Positions 1 through 5,479 of a stretch of DNA of 5,479 bases are shown in pieces. A program made the position numbers and the translations under genes. The stretch is from contig JAGHDR010000207.1 in assembly GCA_021159825.1 (NCBI GenBank), forward strand, positions 1 through 5,479, given 5' to 3'. Origin of the DNA: Deltaproteobacteria bacterium. GTDB lineage: Bacteria; Desulfobacterota; DSM-4660; Desulfatiglandales; Desulfatiglandaceae. Position 1 is the first letter of the stretch. The number at the start of each line of letters is the position of its first letter. The notes beneath the pieces are model-generated. The model worked only from the letters and a program-made list of their open reading frames with translations. It had not been told where the DNA came from and searched no databases.

Positions 1-30
1 CGGATGACCATGGTCATTGTTCCAAAATAA
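1..30 (+). CDS. infC: Translation initiation factor IF-3, C-terminal end (partial)
   Basis: The first ten codons of the window read RMTMVIVPK followed by a TAA stop. This matches the usual C-terminus of bacterial IF3, where a G-R-x-M-x-M-V-like strand is followed by a short P-K tail. IF3 binds the 30S subunit, monitors start-codon selection and prevents premature joining of 50S. Only the last nine residues are inside the window, so the call rests on this short motif plus its position directly upstream of rpmI-rplT, where infC is found in most bacteria. The start and the bulk of the gene lie to the left of the window. Confidence 0.85.
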   Translation, partial: RMTMVIVPK

Positions 31-82
31 ATTAAACGATAAGATCCTTATAGGCTAGTTGCAGCTTTCTTTATGTTTTTTT

Positions 83-127
83 GCCTTTGGTAAAGATTGA
101 GAGGATGGCTGTTTTTTTCTTAAAGGC
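83..127 (+). promoter_or_regulatory. Candidate leader hairpin upstream of rpmI
   Basis: In the 121-base infC-rpmI gap, GCCTTT at 83-88 pairs with AAAGGC at 122-127. The helix continues through two G-U pairs, one T-C mismatch and AAAGA at 92-96 against 114-118, leaving a loop at 97-113. It ends 13 bases before the rpmI ribosome binding site (GGAGGG, 141-146). In E. coli and Bacillus this operon is autoregulated by L20 binding to the leader mRNA. Whether this hairpin does that here is inference: I see no diagnostic L20-binding motif. No convincing sigma-70 promoter is visible in 31-151, so rpmI is probably transcribed from upstream of infC. Confidence 0.3.
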
Positions 128-151
128 CTTATTCAGCAGTGGAGGGCAATT

Positions 152-349
152 ATGCCGAAAATGAAGACCAACCGCGGGGCAGCCAAGCGCTTTAAAACCA
201 GCGGTTCAGGAAAAATCGTGAGGAACAAGGCTTTTTCAAGCCATATTCTGACCAAGAAAAGCACCAAAAGAAAACGGAATCTTCGAAAGTCAACCGTGTT
301 GGATCCCGCTAATTTGAAAGGTGTCAGGCGGATGATTCCATATGGCTAG
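152..349 (+). CDS. rpmI: 50S ribosomal protein L35
   Basis: This encodes a 65-residue, very basic protein of the usual L35 length. It begins [20 protein letters not shown], the conserved L35 N-terminus, and has the typical middle K-x-F-x-S-H-I-L-x-K-K-S (about residues 26-37) followed by K-R-x-R-x-L-R. L35 is a small globular component of the large ribosomal subunit that contacts 23S rRNA. The ATG at 152 is set by a strong GGAGGG ribosome binding site at 141-146, five bases away. It lies 121 bases after infC and 198 bases before rplT. The downstream gap is unusually long and is filled by a palindromic element. No defects are seen in the gene. Confidence 0.98.
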   Translation: MPKMKTNRGAAKRFKTSGSGKIVRNKAFSSHILTKKSTKRKRNLRKSTVLDPANLKGVRRMIPYG

Positions 350-380
350 TTTTGTGGTTTCCTTAACAAATTTATAATCA

Positions 381-530
381 GCAAGTGTCCGTCCATAAAT
401 GAGAAAATTTGTTCGAGTTCAAGGAAGACAAAAATTGTAACCGCAGGAATACATGGAAGTATTTCGAGGATTACAATTTTAGTCTGACGCCGAAATCGGG
501 CAAATTGGCCATTTGTGGATGGGCACTGGC
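381..530. repeat. About 150-base nested imperfect palindrome, MITE-like, in the rpmI-rplT spacer
   Basis: The whole stretch folds on itself around a centre at 455/456. The outer arms, 381-401 and 510-530, pair at 20 of 21 positions (three are G-T, one is A-G). The middle arms, 406-416 and 496-506, pair over 11 positions with a one-base shift, followed by 418-420 with 492-494 and then GAC 427-429 with GTC 482-484. The inner arms AAAATTGTAA (431-440) and TTACAATTTT (471-480) are perfect, and AATAC (448-452) pairs with GTATT (459-463) around a short apical loop. It has no coding capacity. Removing it leaves a 48-base rpmI-rplT spacer, a more ordinary distance. GCAA occurs at 381-384 and again at 529-532 and could be a target duplication if the true ends lie just inside the arms. 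Terminal inverted repeats, small size and lack of a gene fit a miniature inverted-repeat transposable element. A conserved cis-acting RNA is the alternative. The structure is seen directly; its origin is inferred. Confidence 0.75.
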
Positions 531-535
531 AACAA

Positions 536-541
536 AGAGGG
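536..541 (+). promoter_or_regulatory. Ribosome binding site that fixes the rplT start
   Basis: AGAGGG lies six bases before the ATG at 548, whose protein begins MPRVKRGF, the standard L20 N-terminus. An in-frame GTG at 515 would add 11 residues, but it falls inside the palindrome arm and lacks a comparable site. The 3' end of the palindrome helix (530) is only five bases upstream of this site, so the helix could influence ribosome access. Confidence 0.8.
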
Positions 542-547
542 TTTGTC

Positions 548-892
548 ATGCCAAGGGTTAAAAGAGGCTTTAAAGCCGGAAGAAGGCGGAAAAAAGTATT
601 AAAAGCAGCAAAAGGATACCGAGGGGGGCACAGCAAACAATACAGGACGGCTGAAAATGCCGTGATGCGGGCCGGGATGTATGAATACCGCGACCGCAGG
701 GTTCGAAAACGTGATTTTCGAAAGCTGTGGATTATCAGGATCAATGCGGCTGCCAGAGCCCACGGGCTTTCCTACAGCCGGTTGATGGGGGCGCTCAGTA
801 AGGTGGGGGTTGTTCTGGATCGTAAGGTGCTTGCAGATATGGCGGTTAATGATCCGGCGGGGTTTGCCCGGGTGGCCGCAATGGCTTTGTAA
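548..892 (+). CDS. rplT: 50S ribosomal protein L20
   Basis: This encodes a 114-residue basic protein, close to the usual L20 length of about 117. The long basic N-terminal arm is clear ([20 protein letters not shown], residues 1-20), followed by K-G-Y-R-G at 22-26. The family signature [17 protein letters not shown] sits at about 54-70, then the globular C-terminal half with the G-L-S-Y-S-R-L-M helix at 73-80. L20 binds 23S rRNA and is needed for early 50S assembly. In several bacteria it also represses its own operon by binding the mRNA. The start at 548 is chosen over an upstream in-frame GTG (515) because of the AGAGGG site and the conserved MPRVKRG start. The gene ends 11 bases before pheS. 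Its 5' flank is unusual because of the long palindrome. Confidence 0.98.
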   Translation: MPRVKRGFKAGRRRKKVLKAAKGYRGGHSKQYRTAENAVMRAGMYEYRDRRVRKRDFRKLWIIRINAAARAHGLSYSRLMGALSKVGVVLDRKVLADMAVNDPAGFARVAAMAL

Positions 893-903
893 GGGTATGC
901 CTG

Positions 904-1923
904 GTGGATAATACCCTGAAAGACCAGCTTCTGGAATTGGAAAAACGCGCCAATGATGAAATTGACGCCATTAACGATCCGTCTGATCTTGAGCCGTTCC
1001 GGATCAAGTATCTGGGCAAGAAAGGCGCGTTGACATCCCTGATGAAAAGTCTGGGAACCCTCAGCCACGAAGAACGTCCGGAAGCGGGTAAATTTGCAAA
1101 TCAAATCAAGGTAAATCTTTCCCGTCATTTCCAGGATGTCAAATTATCCCTCGAAGCCGGCAGGGGCGGGGATGTCGCTCCCATGGATGTGACCCTGCCG
1201 GGTAGAGAACCCCTTTACGGTCATCTGCATCCCATCACCTTGGTGATTAAAGAGGTGTGTCTCATCTTTTCACGGATGGGGTTTCGGGTGGTCAAAGGTC
1301 CCAATGTGGAGTTGGATTATTACAATTTCGAGGCGCTGAACCTACCCAAAGACCATCCGGCCAGGGACATGCAGGATACATTTTATATATCCCAAAATGT
1401 GGTTTTGAGAACCCACACCTCTCCCATTCAAGTGCGTGTCATGGAAACCCAAAAGCCCCCTGTCAGCGTCATTGCGCCGGGAAAAGTATATCGACGTGAT
1501 TCGGATGTTTCCCACACCCCCATGTTCCATCAGGTGGAGGGGCTTCTGGTGGACCGAGATGTCTCTTTTGGTGAATTGAAAGGAACCCTGACCCATTTTA
1601 TCCATCAGATGTTCGGCAGCGATACCCGTCTCCGTTTCAGGCCCAGTTTCTTTCCTTTTACCGAACCGAGTGCCGAGGTGGATATCAGGTGTGTTATCTG
1701 CGGGGGAAAAGGATGCCGAACATGTTCCCATACGGGATGGCTGGAAATACTGGGTTCCGGTATGGTGGACCCTGAAGTATACGGTTTTGTTGATTATGAT
1801 CCTGATGGTTACAGTGGCTTTGCCTTTGGCATGGGGATTGAGAGAATTGCCATGTTGAAATATGGGATCGATGACATTCAACTTTTCTTCAAGAATGATA
1901 TGCGGTTTTTGAACCAATTCTAA
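904..1923 (+). CDS. pheS: Phenylalanyl-tRNA synthetase alpha subunit
   Basis: This is the class II catalytic subunit of the (alpha-beta)2 cytoplasmic enzyme that charges tRNA-Phe with phenylalanine using ATP. It has 339 residues, a normal length. Residues 1 to about 85 are the N-terminal helical coiled-coil arm that contacts tRNA. Motif 1 starts at GHLHPI (106-111) and runs through G-P-x-V-E-x-D-Y-Y-N-F (132-142). Motif 2 includes the G-K-V-Y-R-R-D strand and F-H-Q-V-E-G (193-213). The Phe-pocket strand [12 protein letters not shown] is at 249-260, and motif 3 F-G-M-G-I-E-R is at 308-314 with the pocket alanine at 307. A four-cysteine knuckle (C263, C266, C271, C274) is present, as in many non-enteric PheS proteins, and may bind zinc. 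Translation starts at GTG 904, supported by AAGGG at 891-895, which overlaps the end of rplT. The nearby ATG at 897 is out of frame and stops at once. pheT follows after 20 bases. Confidence 0.97.
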   Translation: MDNTLKDQLLELEKRANDEIDAINDPSDLEPFRIKYLGKKGALTSLMKSLGTLSHEERPEAGKFANQIKVNLSRHFQDVKLSLEAGRGGDVAPMDVTLPGREPLYGHLHPITLVIKEVCLIFSRMGFRVVKGPNVELDYYNFEALNLPKDHPARDMQDTFYISQNVVLRTHTSPIQVRVMETQKPPVSVIAPGKVYRRDSDVSHTPMFHQVEGLLVDRDVSFGELKGTLTHFIHQMFGSDTRLRFRPSFFPFTEPSAEVDIRCVICGGKGCRTCSHTGWLEILGSGMVDPEVYGFVDYDPDGYSGFAFGMGIERIAMLKYGIDDIQLFFKNDMRFLNQF

Positions 1924-1943
1924 TATTCACAAAAGAGTAATCC

Positions 1944-4361
1944 ATGAAGGTAAGTTTAAACTGGTTGAAAGAACACGTTGATATTTCGCTTTCTCCCGAG
2001 GAACTCGGTCATGTTCTGACCATGGCGGGTCTGGAGGTGGAAGGTATCGAAGCGGTGGGTCAAAATCTGGACCATATCCTGGCGGCCAAGATCTTGGAAG
2101 TGACGCCCCATCCCAACGCCGATCGTCTGTCCCTCTGTCGGGTCGATACGGGGACCGATATCGTTCAGGTGGTTTGCGGCGCATCCAATGCGACTGAAGG
2201 GGTTCTGGCGCCCTTGATTTTGCCGGGCGGAAAACTTTCGGATGGGACGAAAATGAAGGAAGGCCGTATTCGGGGGGAGATTTCAAAAGGCATGCTCCTG
2301 GCGGAGGATGAAATGGGCCTGACGGATGATCATGCCGGGATTATGATTCTGCCTGAGAGCACAACCCCCGGAACACCTTTGTCCTCGCTGTTACCCTTTC
2401 CCGATTGGGTTTTTGATGTGAGTATTACCCCCAACAGGCCGGATTGCGCCAGTGTTCTGGGTATTGCAAGAGAGATTTCCGCCAACACGGGAAAACCACT
2501 GAAAAGTTTTGAACACGGGGTGGATGCTAAGGGACCTATCATTGACGGCCTTACGAGTGTTTCCATCCAGGATCCCGATGGGTGTCCCCGTTACGCGGCA
2601 GCGGTTGTGCAGGATGTTTGCCTTAAGCCGGCGCCATTCTGGATGCGCTACAGGCTTTTTCAGTCCGGCGTTCGAAGTATCAGTAACCTGGTGGATGTGA
2701 GCAACTACGTGATGCTTGAAATGGGACAACCCCTTCATGCGTTTGATTATGACAGGCTGGGTGAGAATCGAATCGAGGTTCGCAGGGCTGAAAAAGGAGA
2801 GGTTTTCACAACACTGGACGGGGTGAAGCGGGATCTGGACCCGGAAACACTGCTTATTTGTGATGGCGAAAAACCCGTTGCACTGGCTGGTATTATGGGC
2901 GGTTTAAATTCTGAGATTCATGAAAAAACGAAAAATATTCTAGTGGAAAGTGCCTTTTTTGATCCCATTACCATTCGTCGAGGATCAAAACGGCTGGGAT
3001 TGTCCACGGAAGCGTCTTATCGGTTCGAAAGAGGCGCCGATATCGGGGGTGTGATATCCTCCCTCAACCGGGCACTCTATTTCATAAACCTGCTGGCCGG
3101 CGGCGTAACGGCCAAAGGTATAATGGATAACTATTCCAAACCCTTTACGGCACCCCGTATTTCTTTCCGACCGGAAAAAGCCAACGCCGTATTGGGAACT
3201 TCCATTTCGAAAAGTGCCATGAAAGATTACTTTCATGCCCTTGAGATGAAGGTTGTGGAGGATGGGAATCAAGATAACCTATATGTTATACCGCCGACTT
3301 TCAGGGTCGATATCAAACGGGAAGTGGATCTGGTGGAAGAGGTGGCAAGACTCCATGGCTTCGACAATATCCCTGTGCTTTCACCGAGGATCACGCCTTC
3401 CGAGGGGTCGGAATCGCCCGACCTGTTACTGCGGGATAAGGTCAGGACAATGATGATGGCTTTCGGTTTTTCTGAAATCATCACGTATAGTTTTGTTTCT
3501 CCTGATTCTGTAAATGCCCTTGTGGGGGAAACACCGGGGGCCTTGAATGCTTTTACCAGGATTATGAACCCGCTCACAGTGGATCAGTCTGTTTTGCGAA
3601 CTTCTCTGATTCCCGGGCTTATGGAGACGGCCAGGTACAATATCCTTCATGAAATGGAGGACCTTAAGCTTTTTGAGTGGGGAAAGGTTTTCTTTGACAG
3701 GGAAAACGAATTGCAACCGCTTGAAAAAATCTGCTTGGCCGGTATTATCCTGGGTGTGCATACTGAAAAATCCTGGTATAACAAAAAAAGACCTGTTGAT
3801 TTTTATGACGTTAAAGGAACATTGGCGGTGCTGTTAAAAGGACTGGGACTTGAGGGTTTCCGGTTCAAACAGGAGAAGGACCTCCCGGGATATGATGTGA
3901 GCATTTCATCCGGGATTTATTGTGATGATACACGCATTGGCCTGGTTGGTTTTGCCTCTCCTGAGGTGATTGAGGCCTATGAGCTGAAGATGGGCCATGT
4001 CTGCCTTTTTGAGCTTGATGTGGCAGCTATGTTGTCGGCGCTACCTGAAAAAAAGACGTTTGTCCCTTTCGGTAAGTTTCCGGCTGTTCATAGAGATCTT
4101 TCACTGGTGTTGGATCGTCGGATTGAGTGCGGCGTCATCATGGATATTATCAAGGAAGAAGGGCGCGATCTACTGGAGTCCGTACATGTTTTTGATCTCT
4201 ACGAGGGAGAAAGGATTGATCAATCAAAAAAGGCCATTTCCTTTAAGATCTCTTTTCGATCAGATCGGGGGACCCTCGATGGGGAAGCGGTAAATGGTTT
4301 GTACGAAGCAATGGTGGAAAAAATCGGGCAGAAGACGGGAGGGAAATTGAGGGAGGGCTAA
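1944..4361 (+). CDS. pheT: Phenylalanyl-tRNA synthetase beta subunit
   Basis: This is the large subunit of phenylalanyl-tRNA synthetase, which carries tRNA recognition and editing of mischarged Tyr-tRNA-Phe. It has 805 residues, normal for the bacterial form. It opens with MKVSLNWLKEHVDI. Next comes the tRNA-binding OB fold (about 42-150, with H-P-N-A-D-R-L at 56-62 and V-V-C-G-A-x-N at 76-82). The P-N-R-P-D-C-x-S-V-L-G-I-A-R-E segment is at 163-177. The B3/B4 editing region follows (about 210-390, with I-S-N-L-V-D-V-S-N-Y at 246-255, G-Q-P-L-H-A-F-D at 261-268 and the S-T-E-A-S-Y-R-F-E-R-G segment at 354-364). The B5 domain is at about 405-478, with the acidic V-D-L-V-E-E-V-A-R-L helix at 461-470. 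The catalytic-like core is at about 490-690, and the ferredoxin-fold anticodon-binding domain is at about 708-803 (K-F-P-A-V-x-R-D-L at 711-719). The ATG at 1944 has a modest purine-rich site (AAAAGAG, 1930-1936). All domains are present and no frameshift is seen. Confidence 0.97.
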   Translation: MKVSLNWLKEHVDISLSPEELGHVLTMAGLEVEGIEAVGQNLDHILAAKILEVTPHPNADRLSLCRVDTGTDIVQVVCGASNATEGVLAPLILPGGKLSDGTKMKEGRIRGEISKGMLLAEDEMGLTDDHAGIMILPESTTPGTPLSSLLPFPDWVFDVSITPNRPDCASVLGIAREISANTGKPLKSFEHGVDAKGPIIDGLTSVSIQDPDGCPRYAAAVVQDVCLKPAPFWMRYRLFQSGVRSISNLVDVSNYVMLEMGQPLHAFDYDRLGENRIEVRRAEKGEVFTTLDGVKRDLDPETLLICDGEKPVALAGIMGGLNSEIHEKTKNILVESAFFDPITIRRGSKRLGLSTEASYRFERGADIGGVISSLNRALYFINLLAGGVTAKGIMDNYSKPFTAPRISFRPEKANAVLGTSISKSAMKDYFHALEMKVVEDGNQDNLYVIPPTFRVDIKREVDLVEEVARLHGFDNIPVLSPRITPSEGSESPDLLLRDKVRTMMMAFGFSEIITYSFVSPDSVNALVGETPGALNAFTRIMNPLTVDQSVLRTSLIPGLMETARYNILHEMEDLKLFEWGKVFFDRENELQPLEKICLAGIILGVHTEKSWYNKKRPVDFYDVKGTLAVLLKGLGLEGFRFKQEKDLPGYDVSISSGIYCDDTRIGLVGFASPEVIEAYELKMGHVCLFELDVAAMLSALPEKKTFVPFGKFPAVHRDLSLVLDRRIECGVIMDIIKEEGRDLLESVHVFDLYEGERIDQSKKAISFKISFRSDRGTLDGEAVNGLYEAMVEKIGQKTGGKLREG

Positions 4362-4366
4362 ATAAA

Positions 4367-4696
4367 ATGATGGTCCAGATTCCTGAAAACAGAAAATATT
4401 TCCGTATTGGAGAAGCGAGTCGTATTGTAGGGGTTGAGCCCTATGTTCTGAGGTATTGGGAAAGCGAGTTTTCGCAAATCAGACCGCAAAGGGCCGATTC
4501 CAACCAGAGAACCTACCAGAAACAAGACCTGGAAACTTTGATAGAAATAAAACGGCTGCTTTACGAAGAAAAGATGACCATCGAAGGGGCCAGACTTCGA
4601 TTCAAAGGAGACAAGCCCGAAAAAACGACCTCCCCAAGCCCCATTATTGAAGAGGCAAAAACAGAATTGCGTCAAATATTAAAAATTTTAGGTTAG
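4367..4696 (+). CDS. MerR-family (MlrA-like) transcriptional regulator
   Basis: This encodes a small DNA-binding protein of 109 residues. Residues 11-80 form a MerR-type winged helix-turn-helix: Y-F-R-I-G-E-A-S-R-I-V-G-V (11-23) is the first helix-turn-helix, Y-V-L-R-Y-W-E-S-E-F (26-35) is the recognition part, Q-R-T-Y (47-50) is the wing, and the helices up to G-A-R (74-76) complete the domain. A low-complexity linker (82-92) and a short helix (about 93-108) suitable for dimerisation follow. There is no metal-binding cysteine and no room for a large ligand domain, so the effector and targets are unknown. It begins five bases after the pheT stop, with a GGAGGG-like site inside the end of pheT (around 4350-4357), so it is almost certainly co-transcribed and perhaps translationally coupled with pheT. 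Two consecutive ATGs (4367 and 4370) are possible starts. In many proteobacteria ihfA occupies or shares this position; it is absent here. Confidence 0.9.
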   Translation: MMVQIPENRKYFRIGEASRIVGVEPYVLRYWESEFSQIRPQRADSNQRTYQKQDLETLIEIKRLLYEEKMTIEGARLRFKGDKPEKTTSPSPIIEEAKTELRQILKILG

Positions 4697-4713
4697 TACC
4701 TCATCACCAAAAA

Positions 4714-4742
4714 CCCTGTTACAAAAAACAAGGAACTTTTTT
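4714..4742 (+). terminator. Weak rho-independent terminator candidate after the operon
   Basis: CCCTGTT (4714-4720) pairs with AACAAGG (4727-4733) with one C-A mismatch and a six-base loop, and TTTTTT (4737-4742) follows three bases later. It lies 18 bases after the MerR stop codon, where the operon should end. The stem is short and not very GC-rich, so termination may be leaky or rho-dependent. Confidence 0.4.
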
Positions 4743-5065
4743 GACAGAACTGTAGATCATCATCAAATGCGGCTTTGCAGCGTTTTTGCTATCGGTAGTT
4801 TTCCCACATTTTCGGTTACAGCGTAGTCCACCTTGAAAATCAGCTGATGCAAAGTTGGAGTCTTATCCAGGAAATGGTGAGGGCCGAGAGATATCTCAAG
4901 ACGAGATGCCCAAAGGTTTGGTCGATAGTCCGCAGAATTTTATTGCAGAAGTCTCAATTTCCTCTCCCGAAAAACAATTAAGCTCAGATCATTTTTTTTA
5001 AAAAACTTCCCCTGTTATCATACCTCATGTCACAACGAAGCCACTGGTAAGAAGCCCAGTTTCCA

Positions 5066-5092
5066 TTGATTTTTAGATGAGTTAGGTATAAA
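5066..5092 (+). promoter_or_regulatory. Possible sigma-70 promoter ahead of the brxA remnant
   Basis: TTGATT (5066-5071) and TATAAA (5087-5092) resemble -35 and -10 boxes, but the spacing is 15 bases rather than the preferred 17. The -10 lies 83 bases before the ATG at 5176, a plausible distance for a leftover brxA promoter. The evidence is sequence resemblance only. Confidence 0.2.
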
Positions 5093-5112
5093 CAGCAGTC
5101 ATCAGCATTCCC

Positions 5113-5152
5113 AAACCGGATTCCTTCTTTCAACCCGAAAGGAAAGAGGTTT
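5113..5152 (+). repeat. Imperfect hairpin in the region upstream of the brxA remnant
   Basis: TTCTTTC (5125-5131) pairs with GAAAGGA (5137-5143), with one G-T pair, around the loop AACCC. The flanking AAACC (5113-5117) can pair with GGTTT (5148-5152) after a small internal loop. It ends 23 bases before the ATG at 5176 and includes the purine-rich stretch GAAAGGAAAGAGG, which is too far from that ATG to be a normal ribosome binding site. The role is unknown. Confidence 0.3.
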
Positions 5153-5175
5153 TATAGCCCATTTTGTACTCAGAA

Positions 5176-5295
5176 ATGTCAGAAAAAAAATACAACATGT
5201 CCTTTACCACAGGCGGACTGTTTTATAATGAGTCCTTAAAAGCCGCGGCGGTGTATTTATCCTACATTCCGCACCTTTCGAGTAACATTTTTTGA
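5176..5295 (+). pseudogene. brxA: Truncated brxA (DUF1819, BREX defence system), N-terminal remnant
   Basis: This is a 39-codon frame. It begins MSEKKYN and continues MSFTTGGLFYNESLKAAAVY-L. The Y-x-M-S-F-T-T-G-G-L-F-x-x-E-S-x-x-x-A-x-x-Y-L pattern is, from memory of the family, the characteristic N-terminus of one branch of BrxA/DUF1819. BrxA is a roughly 200-residue DNA-binding protein, usually encoded first in type 1 BREX phage-defence operons. After about residue 27 the expected helices (including a conserved N-L-L-Q-x-R-T-like segment) are missing. The frame reads S-Y-I-P-H-L-S-S-N-I-F and stops at TGA 5293-5295. I read the next 180 bases in all three forward frames and found no continuation, so a single frameshift does not explain the loss; a deletion or rearrangement near 5257-5295 does. 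The ATG at 5176 has no good ribosome binding site. The alternative, a real 39-residue peptide, seems less likely. Confidence 0.62.
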
Positions 5296-5333
5296 ATTAA
5301 AAACGCATCGAAAGCATTTGGAAGCGTTTTAAT
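5296..5333. repeat. Near-perfect palindrome directly after the brxA-remnant stop
   Basis: AAAACGC (5300-5306) pairs with GCGTTTT (5324-5330). The symmetry continues inward through an A-A mismatch, TC/GA, a G-G mismatch and AAA/TTT to a GCA loop at 5314-5316. Outside, ATT (5296-5298) pairs with AAT (5331-5333) past one bulged A. It starts on the base after the TGA stop. There is no T-run beyond TTTT, so it is a poor terminator. It could be an operator, a palindromic repeat, or part of a rearrangement junction. The remaining sequence to 5479 holds a T9 run (5365-5373) and no recognisable gene. Confidence 0.5.
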
Positions 5334-5392
5334 GAAAAAGAACATTGTGGCAGTTGTTTCACCCTTTTTTTTTAGGTCATGTGTTATCAAAA

Positions 5393-5411
5393 TAGACTCA
5401 TGCTGAGTTTA
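5393..5411. repeat. Short perfect hairpin near the right edge
   Basis: TAGACTCA (5393-5400) pairs with TGAGTTTA (5404-5411) around the loop TGC, giving eight pairs including one G-T. It is followed by GGGTCTTTT. This could be a weak terminator or an operator; no adjacent gene can be identified inside the window. Confidence 0.3.
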
Positions 5412-5479
5412 GGGTCTTTTCAAGGGGGAACAACGCTAACAGTCTGTAATTCCGGCAGTATTCACTATGAATTGTTCAG

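Larger units (their letters stand above)
4743..5175. other. Gene-poor spacer between the operon and the brxA remnant
   Basis: No recognisable gene lies in these 433 bases, and they look more AT-rich than the operon. Short open frames exist on both strands over the same bases: plus strand 4799-4982 (61 codons, first ATG at 4847) and minus strand 4939-4763 (58 codons). Neither shows a known motif nor a good ribosome binding site. Other details are a perfect 10-base palindrome GAGATATCTC (4888-4897), a GCAGAA direct repeat (4932-4937 and 4945-4950), and a T8A6 tract (4992-5005). TTGACA at 4741-4746 is followed 16 bases later by TCAAAT, a poor promoter match. The stretch looks like decayed intergenic or former accessory DNA. 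Confidence 0.5.

Noticed and set aside
515..547. An 11-residue N-terminal extension of L20 from GTG 515.
   Set aside because: L20 proteins begin at MPRVKRG. The AGAGGG site serves the ATG at 548, and the extension is encoded by the palindrome arm.
346..744. A 132-codon minus-strand frame across the rpmI-rplT gap.
   Set aside because: It runs antisense through the palindrome and into rplT and shows no family motif. The strand is explained by rplT.
1342..1917. A 191-codon open frame on the minus strand.
   Set aside because: It lies entirely antisense to pheS, whose class II synthetase motifs are unmistakable. Its translation has no recognisable domain.
4741..4768. TTGACA followed by TCAAAT as a promoter.
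   Set aside because: The -10 matches only four of six positions, the -35 overlaps the T-run of the terminator candidate, and no gene follows for 400 bases.
5332..5406. A 24-codon frame (MKKNIVAVV...) in phase with the brxA remnant.
   Set aside because: It is short, has no ribosome binding site and does not resemble BrxA. It appears to be a chance frame after the stop.
4697..5479. A tRNA gene or CRISPR array after the operon.
   Set aside because: I found no cloverleaf arms or T-loop consensus and no regularly spaced direct repeats in this stretch.

Overview
The window covers the 3' part of a conserved translation operon, all on the plus strand, followed by about 780 bases of decayed, gene-poor DNA. 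In order it holds: the last codons of infC (IF3), rpmI (L35), rplT (L20), pheS and pheT (the two subunits of phenylalanyl-tRNA synthetase), and a small MerR-family regulator only 5 bases after pheT. The order infC-rpmI-rplT-pheS-pheT is widespread in bacteria. A MerR-type gene directly after pheT, with no ihfA between them, together with the protein sequences and the moderate GC content, suggests a Desulfobacterota organism (Desulfobacterales-like). That assignment is an inference from sequence feel, not a database result.

Region by region: 1-30 is the infC tail. 31-151 is a leader with a plausible hairpin. 152-349 is rpmI. 350-547 is an unusually long rpmI-rplT spacer, and about 150 bases of it (381-530) form a single nested imperfect palindrome centred near 455/456. 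Its outer 21-base arms pair at 20 of 21 positions when G-U is allowed. Without it the spacer would be 48 bases. This looks most like a MITE-type palindromic element inserted just upstream of the rplT ribosome binding site; a structured regulatory RNA is the alternative. 548-892 is rplT, 904-1923 pheS, 1944-4361 pheT and 4367-4696 the MerR gene, tightly packed and each with a usable ribosome binding site.

After a weak terminator-like hairpin (4714-4742) there is no convincing gene until 5176. There a 39-codon frame opens with a near-consensus N-terminus of BrxA (DUF1819), typically the first gene of type 1 BREX phage-defence loci. The similarity stops after about 27 residues and a stop codon follows, with no continuation in any frame. 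It therefore looks like the stump of a lost or rearranged BREX locus beside the housekeeping operon. Two further perfect or near-perfect hairpins (5296-5333 and 5393-5411) lie in the remaining 184 bases, which hold no recognisable gene.

The operon genes work together in translation: IF3 in initiation, L35 and L20 in 50S assembly, and PheS with PheT in charging tRNA-Phe. The MerR gene is probably co-transcribed with them. The two most unusual items are the long palindrome in the rpmI-rplT spacer and the truncated brxA.
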